NCBI GenBank assembly: GCA_016709155.1
Contig: JADJEI010000013.1
Location: forward strand, 682,001 to 746,000
Reading direction: 5' to 3'
DNA from: Ignavibacteriales bacterium
GTDB taxonomy: Bacteria > Bacteroidota > Ignavibacteria > Ignavibacteriales > Ignavibacteriaceae
DNA length: 64,000 bases
Below are positions 48,504-58,427 of this stretch, piece by piece. The position numbers were made by a program, and so were the translations under genes. How positions within the stretch are numbered: the stretch's first letter is position 1; every line of letters starts with the position of its first letter. Under the pieces are notes generated by a model that was given only the letters and a program-made list of their open reading frames with translations, had not been told where the DNA came from and did not search any database.

Positions 48504-49055
48504 ATGATAAGATTACTTTTGATAGGTATTTGTTTTAGCTTTTTCTTAACGGGCTGCTTAAAAAAGAATGATGAGCCGGTTCAGAAAACTCAATCGGAGC
48601 TGAATAATAAACGAATAGCACCACATCCATACAACGTTCCCGAACTTGATTCGGCGAATCTTAGTCAGCTCATAAGTAATAGAAATGGACGAGCACTTTT
48701 TATAAATGTTTGGGCAACCTGGTGTGAACCCTGCATACAAGAATTTCCTGAACTTGTAAAAATTTTCAATGAGTATAAGACGAGAAATATTGATTTTGTG
48801 AGCCTCAGCGTTGATCAGCCCGAAGATGATTCAGTTGTAGTTGCAACTGTTAAAAAATTCAAAGCCGGGTTCAATGTTTTTATTGCAGCCGAAAAACAAA
48901 GTGAACAAATAATAAACATGCTAAACCGTAATTGGAGCGGCGAAGTACCGGCAACATTCATTTACAATGGGAGTGGGAAGCAGGAAAAAATAATTTTAGG
49001 CGGAAGAAATTTTGATTTCTTCAAAAGCTCAATTGACAGTGTTTTATTTCGATGA
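48504..49055 (+). CDS. TlpA-like thioredoxin-fold lipoprotein
   Basis: 183 residues. Lipobox FFLTGCLKK with Cys at 18. The thioredoxin active site is in ALFINVWATWCEPCIQEFPEL (CxxC = CEPC), and EVPATFIYNG provides the cis-Pro. It is anchored to a membrane facing the periplasm and probably reduces disulfides for cytochrome c or outer-membrane biogenesis. It lies 3 bp after the redoxin gene. Confidence 0.9.
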   Translation: MIRLLLIGICFSFFLTGCLKKNDEPVQKTQSELNNKRIAPHPYNVPELDSANLSQLISNRNGRALFINVWATWCEPCIQEFPELVKIFNEYKTRNIDFVSLSVDQPEDDSVVVATVKKFKAGFNVFIAAEKQSEQIINMLNRNWSGEVPATFIYNGSGKQEKIILGGRNFDFFKSSIDSVLFR

Positions 49056-49481
49056 GTGAATCCTTTGAGAAGATTAATTTTAAATATTCTGCTCTTTTCT
49101 ATAATGATGATTTTTATTTCTTGCAGAGAAGAAATCATTCAACCGGATAATATTAGCGGAAATATTAATCAGCCAACACAAATAAAAGAATTTAACTCTT
49201 ACACCTTCATTATCAATGCAGATAACGCAAACTTCACACTTACTGAACCGACCAGTTTTACATTTGATATTGTTAATCTATTAATAACCAACTTAGATTA
49301 TGATAAAGGTGTGGTTAAACTAAATATTTTAAATGATAATGGAGATTCATATTTCGAGTATTTTGTAGATGAAGAAATTGCTTCGCGCATAATTTCAGTG
49401 CAAGGATTTATTCCTTCGTCAATAGAAATTCAATTGATTGATTTTACAGGAAAATTAAAAGTCCAACTTTCGCCATATTAA
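49056..49481 (+). CDS. Small lipoprotein of unknown function
   Basis: 141 residues. It starts with GTG at 49056, directly after the stop of the TlpA-like gene. Signal and lipobox are RLILNILLFSIMMIFISCREE. The mature part looks like a single beta-sandwich domain (YTFIINADNANFTLTEPTSF). No family recognised; co-expression with the TlpA-like gene is likely. Confidence 0.75.
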   Translation: MNPLRRLILNILLFSIMMIFISCREEIIQPDNISGNINQPTQIKEFNSYTFIINADNANFTLTEPTSFTFDIVNLLITNLDYDKGVVKLNILNDNGDSYFEYFVDEEIASRIISVQGFIPSSIEIQLIDFTGKLKVQLSPY

Positions 49482-49528
49482 ACACTATTTTATATCAGAA
49501 ATAAATTTATTAATACAAGGAATAAAAA

Positions 49529-50638
49529 ATGAGAATTATTACTAAATCGTTATTAGCAGTTTTGTTTTTGGGAATTTCGCTATTAGCGCAGCAAGCTTCG
49601 GACTATTTCCCTTCAAGCACAGGATACACATGGAATTATAAATATACTCCACTTGATTCGGTGAATAATGAAATTGATTCGATAGTTTATTATGGAATTG
49701 ATTCATTTGCAGTTGTGGAAAATTATAAAGGTAGATCAGCGAGCATTGTCCTTTCTAAAACAGGAACGCTCGAAACCCTTCCCTTCATACCTTATCTTGA
49801 TACTTCTTTTTTAAGCTTCAGCGGAATGGATGCCTATGAATATTTCAGAGCGGCTAATCTTTCTGCGGTTCTTGCATATCTCGATTCGCTCGGAATAGAC
49901 TCTTCATTTAGTTTCTTAGGATTATTTACTTCTCTCGAGGCATGGTATGATACTTATAGATTTGGTTCTTCGCTAAATACGGATTATTTAATTTATTCGA
50001 AAGACACATCGGTCACAATCAATACGCTTGATGTTCCACTAAGATTCAAAGCATCCGGCAAGCGATTGGAAGATGAAAACATTGATACACAAATCGGTTC
50101 GTTCCTTGCCAAGAAATTTTTGATTACACGCTCTATTAGTTACCTGTTGATTATCCCACCCCTGCCAGCGATTGAAATTCCAATTTTATCAAGCAAAGAT
50201 TCGTTGTGGATTGCACCGCAAAATTGGGTGCTCAAAGAAATTATTCCTTCAACATTAGTGGATCTTTCAATATTGGGTTATGATACATTATACATTCCAG
50301 GATTATCAACGGAAATTATTCAACCAGTAACTGATGTGAGTGAAGAAAATTTTGCAGACCCAAATTTCACATTAAGTCAGAACTACCCGAATCCATTTAA
50401 TCCTTCAACCACAATTTATTATAGCATTCCAAAAGCTTCACAGGTTAAACTGAGTGTTTATGATGTGCTCGGCAGAGAAGTTATTCAGCTTGTAAACGGT
50501 TTCCAATCTGCAGGAAGTTATAATATTGTTTTTGATTCAAATGCATTGCCGAAAAATTCTTTGACAAGCGGCGTTTATTTTTACACTATTCAGTTTGAAA
50601 ATCTTTCTATTTCAAGAAAAATGATTCTGCTGAAATAA
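49529..50638 (+). CDS. Secreted protein with C-terminal T9SS sorting domain
   Basis: 369 residues with a signal peptide (RIITKSLLAVLFLGISLLAQ). The N-terminal part begins DYFPSSTGYTWNYKYTPLDS, a frequent opening in T9SS cargo of unknown function. The sorting domain (about 280-369) is complete: ENFADPNFTLSQNYPNPFNP, then SVYDVLGREVIQLVNG and SGVYFYTIQFENLSISRKMILLK. AAGGAATAAAAA precedes the ATG. Substrate or ligand unknown. Confidence 0.88.
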   Translation: MRIITKSLLAVLFLGISLLAQQASDYFPSSTGYTWNYKYTPLDSVNNEIDSIVYYGIDSFAVVENYKGRSASIVLSKTGTLETLPFIPYLDTSFLSFSGMDAYEYFRAANLSAVLAYLDSLGIDSSFSFLGLFTSLEAWYDTYRFGSSLNTDYLIYSKDTSVTINTLDVPLRFKASGKRLEDENIDTQIGSFLAKKFLITRSISYLLIIPPLPAIEIPILSSKDSLWIAPQNWVLKEIIPSTLVDLSILGYDTLYIPGLSTEIIQPVTDVSEENFADPNFTLSQNYPNPFNPSTTIYYSIPKASQVKLSVYDVLGREVIQLVNGFQSAGSYNIVFDSNALPKNSLTSGVYFYTIQFENLSISRKMILLK

Positions 50639-50656
50639 GTCAAGCGAGAAAAATTT

Positions 50657-50680
50657 ACTAAGAAAATTCTTAGTTATTTA
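50657..50680 (+). terminator. Weak AT-rich hairpin after the sorting-domain gene
   Basis: ACTAAGAA and TTCTTAGT with a 2-base gap, followed by a short T/A tract. Low GC makes the call uncertain. Confidence 0.4.
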
Positions 50681-50751
50681 AACAGATTTTAATAAATTTG
50701 TCCGCTGGTTATTTCAATTATTTAAATATTCATTTTTCTAGGAATTGTTAA

Positions 50752-52593
50752 ATGCGGTTAAAGCCAAATAAATTATTTTTTCATAAAGATGAGGTAATGT
50801 CCTTGCCGGTTCGTGAAGAAATCGAAGCCAAATATAAGTGGAATCTTCAGGATATTTATTTAACAGATGATGATTGGGAATCTGATTTTAAATGGGTGGA
50901 ATCCCAAATTCCGAATTATAAAAAATTTGAAGGTCAATTATCAAGCAGCGTGCAAAACTTATTCGCATGTTTCAATTTTGATAATGAAATTGGAATAAAA
51001 CTTGAGCGGCTGCATCTATATGCAATGCTTGCAAAAGATTCAGACATGAGGGTTACAAAATATCAGGCGGCAGATGACAGGATTCGTACTTTATATTCCA
51101 ATGCAAACACGGCAAGTTCATTTATAAGACCCGAATTAATTTCCATCTGCGATAATCAATTGCTTGAGATGATAAATAATTTAAGTGAACTTAAAATTTA
51201 TAACCATTATATTGAAGAACTTCTAAGAACTAAAAAGCATACGTTGGATAAACAACGCGAAGAAATTTTAGCACTTGCTTCGGATGCTCTTCAAACGCCT
51301 TACAATACTTACTCACTCTTTACAAATGCCGACATTGAATTCCCATCTGTGGAAGATGAGAACGGAAGTAAAGTTCAAATGACTCATGGCAGATTTTATT
51401 CTGCAATGTATTCTAAAGAGCAGGCTTATCGTGAACGAGCGTTTAAAGCTTACCTGAAACCCTACAAAGATTTTATGAACACGTTTACTTCGCTGTTTAA
51501 TGGAAATTTAAAGACAAATATTTTTAATGCTAAAGTCAGAAATTATTCATCAGCAAAAGAAGCTTCGTTGGACAGGAATAATATTCCTGTTTTTGTTTAT
51601 GATAATCTTATTAACGCTGTTGGAGAAAATTTAGAGCCTCTTCATCGCTGGGCAAACCTGAAAACGAAATTACTTGATGTAAAAAACCTCCACCCTTATG
51701 ATGTTTATGTTACAATATTTCCGGAATCGTCAGAGAAAGAATATGACTTTGAGGAGGCAAAACAACTTGTTCTTGAAGCACTAAAACCAATGGGAGAAAA
51801 TTATCTTTCTTCGTTGAAAATGGCTTTCGATAACAGATGGATTGACGTATACGAGACAAAAGGCAAACGAAGCGGGGGATATTCATCCGGAACTACTTTC
51901 GGTGTTCATCCTTATGTGTTGTTGAATTGGACAAACTTATTGAATGATGTATTTACACTTGCTCATGAAATGGGGCACAATATGCATTCATATTACACCG
52001 GTCTTAACCAACCTTTTATTTATTCTAATTACTCTATTTTTCTTGCAGAGGTTGCCTCTACCTTTAACGAATCACTCCTCCTTGATCATTTGATTGAGCG
52101 TGCACAGAACAAACAGGAAAAATTATTTTTACTTGAAAAATATTTGAATAATATTACGGCTACTTTTTACCGCCAAGTTATGTTTGCTGAGTTTGAATCT
52201 ATTGTTTACGAACGAGTAGAAAAGGGAGAGGCGTTAACGGCTGATACTCTTTGCCAACTTTATAAAGATATTTACCAAAAGTATTGGGGACCGGCAATGA
52301 TAGTTGATAAAGAGGAAGAATACACCTGGGCGCGCATTCCGCATTTCTTTTATAATTTTTATGTCTTTCAATATGCAACCGGTATGGCGGCATCGGAAGT
52401 ATTGGCAGCAAAGGTGAAAAGAGAGGGTTCGCCTGCTGTTAAAAAATACCAGGAATTTCTAAAAGCCGGAAGTTCAGATTATTCTATTAATATTCTAAAG
52501 CGTGCCGGTGTTGATATGAATTCGAAAGACCCTGTTCTTGCCGTAACAAAAAAAATGACTCAACTACTGAATGAAATAGAAGATTTAATTTAA
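50752..52593 (+). CDS. pepF: Oligoendopeptidase F (M3B)
   Basis: 613 residues, the usual 600. The zinc site is in TLAHEMGHNMHSYYT with the distal Glu in FLAEVASTFNE; the C-terminal QYATGMAASEVLA and GSSDYSINILKRAGVDM are family marks. It cleaves peptides of about 7-17 residues in the cytoplasm. The first ATG (50752) has TAGGA about 10 nt upstream. A second in-frame ATG at 50797 (SLPVREEIEAKYKWNL) matches where most family members begin, so the first 15 residues may not be translated. Confidence 0.94.
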   Translation: MRLKPNKLFFHKDEVMSLPVREEIEAKYKWNLQDIYLTDDDWESDFKWVESQIPNYKKFEGQLSSSVQNLFACFNFDNEIGIKLERLHLYAMLAKDSDMRVTKYQAADDRIRTLYSNANTASSFIRPELISICDNQLLEMINNLSELKIYNHYIEELLRTKKHTLDKQREEILALASDALQTPYNTYSLFTNADIEFPSVEDENGSKVQMTHGRFYSAMYSKEQAYRERAFKAYLKPYKDFMNTFTSLFNGNLKTNIFNAKVRNYSSAKEASLDRNNIPVFVYDNLINAVGENLEPLHRWANLKTKLLDVKNLHPYDVYVTIFPESSEKEYDFEEAKQLVLEALKPMGENYLSSLKMAFDNRWIDVYETKGKRSGGYSSGTTFGVHPYVLLNWTNLLNDVFTLAHEMGHNMHSYYTGLNQPFIYSNYSIFLAEVASTFNESLLLDHLIERAQNKQEKLFLLEKYLNNITATFYRQVMFAEFESIVYERVEKGEALTADTLCQLYKDIYQKYWGPAMIVDKEEEYTWARIPHFFYNFYVFQYATGMAASEVLAAKVKREGSPAVKKYQEFLKAGSSDYSINILKRAGVDMNSKDPVLAVTKKMTQLLNEIEDLI

Positions 52594-52615
52594 TGACTTT
52601 TTAAATTCTAATAGT

Positions 52616-53632
52616 ATGTTCGTACAAACCAAATCCGATCTAAATAAATATTTTCTTTCTCTTACTTACGATGATTTGAGTTTAATTCCCACGCAAGTTT
52701 CCGTATTGAAATCGCGAAACGAAGCAGTGACTAACTCACAATTTCTTGGTCTCAATTTATCAGTACCAGTATTATCCAGCCCGATGGATACTGTTACCGG
52801 AATTGAAATGGCAAAAGAATTATCAAGGCTTGGTTGTCTTGGAATTCTAAATAGATTTGACTCATCGCTGGATGAAATTTTATCTGAAGAGGTTGAGGGT
52901 GACGGCATTAAAGCCGTATCAATAGCTTTATCAACCGAGCTAAAGGTAATAGAGAAACTCGCTTCGAAGCGATATGTAATTTGTTTAGATACAGCTAATG
53001 CAAATAATAAGGAAGTGCTTCAGAAAACATACGAGATAAAAAAACATTTTGATTCAAAAATTATTATTGGAAATGTCGCACACGGCTCAACATTGGAACA
53101 ACTTGATAGCAGCGGTGCTGATGCAGTTCGAGTTGGGATAGGTGGGGGGAGTGTTTGCACAACTTCGATTCAGACAGGAATAGGAATCGGTCAGGTTTCT
53201 TCTTTGCTGGATGTTTATTTTACACGCAAAGAAAAGAAATTAAAAATAAAAATAATCGCGGACGGCGGAATCAAAAGTTCGGGTGATGTTGCAAAAGCTA
53301 TCGCACTTGGTGCAGATGTTGTGATGCTCGGAAGAATGCTTTCGGGTACTCGTGAAACGCCCGGCGAAGTAATAAAATATAATGGTCAATTGTGGAAAAA
53401 GTACAGAGGTTCAGCTTCATTTGGAGTGAAGATGCGGAATGAATTTATTGAGGGTGAAGAAACTATGGTCGCATACAAAGGGGCGGTTAAAAATGTAATT
53501 GATAGTATTTCAGATGGACTAAAGAGTTCGATGAGTTATATGAATTGTTTAACTATTGATGAACTTCGCAATACCGAGAGTTTCGCAGTTCTCAGTACAA
53601 GCAGTTACTTAGAAAGATTACCTAAAATTTAA
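52616..53632 (+). CDS. IMP dehydrogenase/GMP reductase family enzyme without CBS domains
   Basis: 338 residues, GMP reductase length. LTYDDLSLIPTQVSVLKSRNE, VLSSPMDTVTGIEMA, and the catalytic loop VRVGIGGGSVCTTSIQTGIG with its Cys, then IIADGGIKSSGDVAKAIALGADVVMLG, form the TIM barrel. No CBS pair is inserted, which favours GuaC/GuaB1-like GMP reductase over GuaB, but the usual T-T-R after the Cys is T-T-S here, so I do not assign a symbol. A terminator follows. Confidence 0.88.
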   Translation: MFVQTKSDLNKYFLSLTYDDLSLIPTQVSVLKSRNEAVTNSQFLGLNLSVPVLSSPMDTVTGIEMAKELSRLGCLGILNRFDSSLDEILSEEVEGDGIKAVSIALSTELKVIEKLASKRYVICLDTANANNKEVLQKTYEIKKHFDSKIIIGNVAHGSTLEQLDSSGADAVRVGIGGGSVCTTSIQTGIGIGQVSSLLDVYFTRKEKKLKIKIIADGGIKSSGDVAKAIALGADVVMLGRMLSGTRETPGEVIKYNGQLWKKYRGSASFGVKMRNEFIEGEETMVAYKGAVKNVIDSISDGLKSSMSYMNCLTIDELRNTESFAVLSTSSYLERLPKI

Positions 53633-53659
53633 TTCAGATTGATCTAACGAATTCTATAA

Positions 53660-53682
53660 CCGGAGATGATCCGGCTTTTTTA
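53660..53682 (+). terminator. Terminator after the GMP reductase-like gene
   Basis: CCGGA-GATGA-TCCGG followed by CTTTTTTAT. It abuts the end of the convergent copper ATPase gene. Confidence 0.8.
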
Positions 53683-55916
53683 TAGCTTCATTCGTTTTAA
53701 TCTTAGAGAATTACTAACAACAGAAACAGAGCTGAAAGACATCGCTAATGCAGCAAACATCGGGTTAAGTAATCCCAACGCTGCAAGGGGAATCCCGATT
53801 ACATTGTAAATAAATGCCCAGAAAAGATTTTGTTTTATAACTCTGATTGTCTGTTTGGAAAGTTTAAGTGATTTAATAATACCGTTAAGATCTCCATTCA
53901 TTAATACTACTTTTGCACTTTCGATAGCCACAACCGTACCTGTTCCAATAGCAATGCCCAACATCACTTTGGACTAAGGCAGGTGCATCATTTATTCCAT
54001 CACCCACCATAATAACTTTTTTATTTTCGCTTTGAAATTTTTTACAACACTTGATTTATTCTCCGGTAAAACCCCAGCTTCAAATTTAGAAATTCCAACT
54101 GTATCAGAAACTCGTTTAGCGACATTAAAATTATCGCCGGTCAGAAGAACAGATTCCAAATTATTTTGTTTTAACTCTTTAATTACTTCAGCAGCGTTAC
54201 TCTTTATTGAATCATTAACTGTGACAAATCCTTTTGCTGCTCCATTTATTGCAAGAAAAATTATTGAAGAACTATCATTAGAATTAGTTCTCAATCTTTT
54301 AAGCATAATGCTTAAATCAACATTATTCTCTTTCATATATGATTCGTTGCCGGCTAAAATAAAATCATTATCAAATTTTCCCTTCAATCCTTTACCGGGT
54401 TTAGCTTCAAAATTATTTAACGATTTAAGATTTATATTTTTTGTTTTTGAAAAATTGATAATTGCTTTGGCAATCGGGTGTTCGGATTTACTTTCCAAAG
54501 AAGCAAGCAGTGATAGAAATTCTTCTTCAAAATAGTTATCAGTATAAATTCCATTAACAGATAAAATCCCATCTGTTATAGTTCCGGTCTTATCAAAGAC
54601 TATTATATCCGCCTGATTCAAAGTTTCTAAACTTTCACCATCCTAAAAAGAATGCCGTTCTGAGCGCCTTTACCCATCCCGACAATTAGAGCTGTTGGTG
54701 TTGCCAATCCCAATGCACATGGACATGCGATTATCAGCACTGCAACAAAATTCATAAGTGCAAGGCTAAAATTATCAGGCGATAAAAATAACCAGATAAA
54801 AAAAGTAACTAATGCAATTGCAACAACAACCGGAACAAATACAGCTGCAACTTTATCAGCTAAGTTTTGTATTGGCGCTTTAGAACCTTGTGCTTCTTCA
54901 ACTAATTTTATAATCTGTCCGAGTACAGAATTATTCCCAATCTCTGTAATTTTAAATTCAAATGATCCAGTCGAATTTATAGTTCCGCCAATCACTTTTG
55001 ATCCTATAATTTTTTCAACCGGTAAGCTCTCGCCGGTTATCATTGCTTCATTAACAGTGGATGAACCCGAAATAATAACTCCATCAGCAGGAATCTTACC
55101 CCCGGGTTTGATTACAACTATATCATCAAACTTTAAATCTTCTATTTTCTTTTCAATCTCACGATTATTTTCTTTAACGATTGCAGTTTTTGGTTGTAAT
55201 TCAATCAGCTTTTTTATTGCAGTTCCAGTTTTTGATTTTGCCCTGCTCTCAAGCCACCTGCCTAATAATATTAAAGTTATAATTACTGCAGTCGTATCGA
55301 AATAAACATGAAGTTGATTATTATGATGAGAAAACCATTCGGGGAATAGTGTGAGCAGTAAGCTAAAAATAAATGCGGCACCGGTGCCTATTGCAACCAG
55401 CGAATTCATATCAGCAGTAAAATGCTTTAAGTTATTCCAGAATATTTTATAAAATCTTTTACCTGATACAAACACCACCGGCGTTGTCAGAATTAATAAT
55501 ATTTTATTTATCTCTTCAATGCTCAGGAAATTCCTTAGAAAAAAATCTTCCCACATTATTCCCATATTTATTAGCAGTATTGGCACTGAAAGTACGGCTG
55601 CGAATATCAGATCATTCTTTAATTCTTTTAAGTGAGTGTCCGTTTTTATCTCAGCAGTATTATTTAAAGAAGTTTGTTTATCAAGTAAAGACAGATCAAG
55701 CTTGTAACCGGCATCTTCAATTGATTCGGCTAATTTTTTTAAATCAACCAGGTTTGGATCATATTCAAAAGAAGCTTTTTCGGTAGCAAGGTTTACATTA
55801 ACATTCTTTACCCCGTCAAATTTAGAAATTGTTTTTTCAACACGTGCTACACAGCTTGCGCAAGTCATACCTTCGACAGGCAAAGATAATTTTTCGATCT
55901 TTACTTCTTTCACCAT
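53680..55916 (-). CDS. copA: Copper-translocating P-type ATPase, three frameshifts
   Basis: Joined, about 740 residues. An N-terminal HMA domain with GMTCASCVARVEKT is followed by eight transmembrane helices, AMITGESLPVEK, the Cu motif ACPCALGLATPTAL, DKTGTITDG with the phosphorylated Asp, HPIAKAI (His-Pro motif), GDGINDAPAL and a final SVVSNSLRLKRMKL. Frames change near 54635 (one A lost in the R-N-G codons), 54037 (one T lost before CAAAGC) and 53965 (extra G in GGG). Each correction gives exact family sequence, so the gene is probably intact. It exports Cu+ from the cytoplasm. Confidence 0.92.
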
Positions 55917-55923
55917 ACTTCTT

Positions 55924-56121
55924 TTATTCTTTTACGATATATCCAGCAGAAACAATTGCTTCTTTGATTTCAGAAGTTTTAACTTTTGCTTCATCAAATT
56001 GGACTTTAGCTTCACCGATTTTTACATCTAAATCATCTATTGCCAATTTTGATATTTCTTTCTTAACTGCCATAACACAATGCTGGCAGGACATTCCTTC
56101 GATCTTTATCTCAAGCTGCAT
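55924..56121 (-). CDS. copZ: HMA-domain copper chaperone (CopZ-like)
   Basis: 65 residues. A single HMA domain with the metal-binding GMSCQHCVMAVKKEI and a second half IGEAKVQFDEAKV. It delivers Cu+ to the ATPase encoded 7 bp downstream. The C-x-Q-H-C form is typical of CopZ. Confidence 0.9.
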   Translation of the reverse strand: MQLEIKIEGMSCQHCVMAVKKEISKLAIDDLDVKIGEAKVQFDEAKVKTSEIKEAIVSAGYIVKE

Positions 56122-56305
56122 AAAAAATTCTTTCCTATAAAATTAAATTTAATTAACAGTAAGATAAAAAATATTAAACGGATAGTTTTGGTAAAAAAAT
56201 AACTTATCACAAATAGGGAGGCGCGGGCACAATTATTTTAAGGTGAAAAGGAAAACCATTTGCTTAAAATGGGGATGAAGAAAAACGCGAAGTATTTTTT
56301 GGTGT

Positions 56306-56680
56306 TTACTTTAATTCTTCAAGCGAATAGAATTTTGCCGGTCTAAGTCGTTTGTATTCTTCAGATTGAATATCAATGTGTGAATAATTAATCAAGTAAT
56401 TTTCTTTTCGCACATTGTTAGTTACGATAGGATTCTCGTTCAGAATGATAAATCTATTTGTTAGGAATGAATTACTTTCAACAAATCTTACATTTTCAAC
56501 TGATGTAATACTTTTGAGAGCAGGTTGAGCTGCCGGCCGTGTACTTCGCGGGATTGTTTGAAGTATCAACTTATTATTAGTCTTTTTCATACGATAACTT
56601 GCAAAAGAAATTAAAAGCAGAAATATTCCGAATAATGAAAATAAAAAAACCGATGATTCAATAATTTGAAGTAATTCCAT
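56306..56680 (-). CDS. Small membrane-anchored protein of unknown function
   Basis: 124 residues from the ATG at 56680, chosen because AAAGGA lies 8 nt upstream; an ATG nine codons earlier has no such signal. One N-terminal transmembrane helix (SVFLFSLFGIFLLLISFASYRM) precedes a basic polar tail (RSTRPAAQPALKSI and NPIVTNNVRKENYLINY). Not recognised. A divergent orientation to the HU gene leaves about 235 bp for two promoters. Confidence 0.65.
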   Translation of the reverse strand: MELLQIIESSVFLFSLFGIFLLLISFASYRMKKTNNKLILQTIPRSTRPAAQPALKSITSVENVRFVESNSFLTNRFIILNENPIVTNNVRKENYLINYSHIDIQSEEYKRLRPAKFYSLEELK

Positions 56681-56915
56681 TTTGTGTTCCTTTGTTGTTA
56701 ATTGCAACTAAGGTTTCAAATCGCATACCAGCAAAATTGGTCAGTTTTTAAGTCATTTTTCATCTATTACATTCCAAGTTGAGAAATCTTTTCAAATTGG
56801 GAACAATTACGCTGATTGTGTAAGAGTTCGACGGAATAAAATAAAATTGTTTTTGCAAAGGTTCTTTAATAACTTAACGCTCTAAATTAAAAGGATTTAT
56901 GGAAAGGAATGCCAG

Positions 56916-57221
56916 ATGACCAAAGCTGACATAGTAGATAAAGTCGCAAATGGTACAGGACTCACTAAATTAGAAACTGAAGCTATAATTGAAGGTTTTT
57001 TAACAACAGTTATCGAAGCACTGCGCGAAGGTAAAGGAATTGAAATACGCGGCTTCGGAAGTTATAAAGTTAAAAAGAAAAACGCCCGCAATGCAAGAAA
57101 TCCAAAAAGCGGGCAGAAAGTATTTGTGCCTGAACATTTCGTTCCGACATTTAAATTCTCAAAAGATTTTAAAGAGATCGTTGATGCTGGAATGAAAGGA
57201 AATATTAAGGAGAATTCATAA
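56916..57221 (+). CDS. HU/IHF-family DNA-binding protein
   Basis: 101 residues. MTKADIVDKVANGTGLTKLETEAIIEGF, then the beta-arm region EIRGFGSYKVKKKNARNARNPKSG with the DNA-intercalating Pro nearby (NPKSGQ), fit HU. It bends and packs DNA. The stop is followed directly by the GTG start of the next gene. Confidence 0.93.
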   Translation: MTKADIVDKVANGTGLTKLETEAIIEGFLTTVIEALREGKGIEIRGFGSYKVKKKNARNARNPKSGQKVFVPEHFVPTFKFSKDFKEIVDAGMKGNIKENS

Positions 57222-58171
57222 GTGCCTCGCTTTTGCTCTTCGTGCGGATTTGAGATTTCGGGTGAGTTTAAATTTTGCCCTCAATGTGGTGTTGAATTAA
57301 ATAATATAACAGAACCCATTGAGAACGGAATTGAAAATGTTGAAACAAGTGAAGAAGTTTTTATCTGTCAAAATTGTGGTGAAGAAAATCCGGTATCCGC
57401 TGAAGTATGTGCTGGCTGCGGTGCAAAGCTGTCTGGTGAGAATGTCAAAGTTCAAAAACGGACTGAAGCAAAACCGGAATTAAAAGTAAATAAAATAGTT
57501 GAAGAGCAAACCAGGAAAACTAATGTAAAGAATATTCATCATAAGCCGGTTACGAAAAAGCATACCAAGCACGATAGAAAAATTGCAGCACCAAATCAAA
57601 ATAAAATGCTCGATTCAAAAAAAATAATTATTACTATAGCCGCAAGTGTTATAATTATTTTCATTTTATTAGTGCTTACCGGAAAAATAAATCTGTCGGG
57701 TTCAGAGGAAGTGGTACAGAATAATGTAGTTCAGGAAAGTTCATCCGGTGTAGATCTTAACAATGTACAAAAGATTAACGAGCTGGAAGCACAGGTAAAA
57801 GCGCGCCAAATAATACTCAACTATTGCTGCAGCTTGCACACTTAAAAAATGATTCCGGATTTTATGATAAAGCGATAATTGATTACACACATTATCTCGA
57901 AGTGAATCCTTCGGATGCCGATGCAAGAATTGATATGGGAGTGTGTTATTACAATTTGCAAAACTATCCTAAAGCAATTGAAGAAATGGAAAAAGCACTT
58001 ACATATCAGCCAACACACCAAATAGCACATTTGAATTTAGGGGTAGTTACAATGGCTTCCGGAAATATAGAAGCAGCAAAGCAGTGGCTGGAGAAAGCAG
58101 TAAAATTAAATCCTAACACTGATGCAGGAAAAAGAGCACAGGAATTATTAAGTTCAAGATTAATTAAATAA
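57222..58171 (+). CDS. Zinc-ribbon, transmembrane, TPR protein with one frameshift
   Basis: It starts with GTG at 57222, AAGGAG nine bases upstream. Two zinc ribbons come first (CSSCG...CPQCG at about 4-22, CQNCG...CAGCG at about 48-67), then a basic linker, one transmembrane helix (IIITIAASVIIIFILLVLTG), then TPR repeats (YDKAIIDYTHYLEVNPSDADA, YPKAIEEMEKALTYQP, AAKQWLEKAVKLNPNT). The frame changes near 57800, where one base is missing in GCGCGCCAAATAATACT; reading across gives QVKANPNNTQLLLQLAHLK-like text. About 317 residues. Probably a membrane scaffold; reaction unknown. Confidence 0.8.
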
Positions 58172-58182
58172 ACGGAGAAAAA

Positions 58183-58276
58183 ATGCCTTGTGGTAAAGAG
58201 AAAACGACATAAAATGTCAACTCACAAAAGGAAAAAACGATTACGAAAGAATAGACATAAAAAGAAATTAAGATAG
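58183..58276 (+). CDS. Tiny basic AURKAIP1/COX24 (mS38-like) domain protein, one frameshift
   Basis: GGAG lies 7 nt before the ATG at 58183. The first frame stops after nine codons (MPCGKEKTT), but one base off it reads KRHKMSTHKRKKRLRKNRH and ends KKKLR-stop at 58276, the hallmark of the roughly 30-residue Bacteroidota proteins of the COX24/AURKAIP1 family (consensus opening MPSGKKRKRHKM). The indel is in the A-run of GGTAAAGAGAAAA. The relatives are tied to the small ribosomal subunit in mitochondria (mS38), so a ribosome-bound role is likely. Confidence 0.78.
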
Positions 58277-58304
58277 TCATTCAATCTCAATTCATTTTTT
58301 AATA

Positions 58305-58327
58305 AGGCGAAGGACATCACTTCGCCT
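58305..58327 (+). terminator. Hairpin after the COX24-like gene
   Basis: AGGCGAAG / CTTCGCCT, a perfect 8-bp stem with a 7-nt loop and a poor T-tract (CAATATTTT). It lies between the tiny gene and the tRNA. Confidence 0.6.
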
Positions 58328-58354
58328 CAATATTTTGTAATCCAAAATTAATAA

Positions 58355-58427
58355 GCCAACTTAGCTCAGCTGGTAGAGCAACTCATTCGTAATGAGTAGG
58401 TCGCCGGTTCGATTCCGGCAGTTGGCT
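58355..58427 (+). tRNA. tRNA-Thr (anticodon CGT)
   Basis: 73 nt. Acceptor GCCAACT pairs with AGTTGGC, discriminator T. D-arm GCTC-AGCTGGTA-GAGC. Anticodon stem ACTCA/TGAGT with loop TTCGTAA, giving CGT. Variable loop AGGTC. T-arm GCCGG-TTCGATT-CCGGC. CCA is not encoded. All stems are perfect. Tandem partial copies follow directly. Confidence 0.95.
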
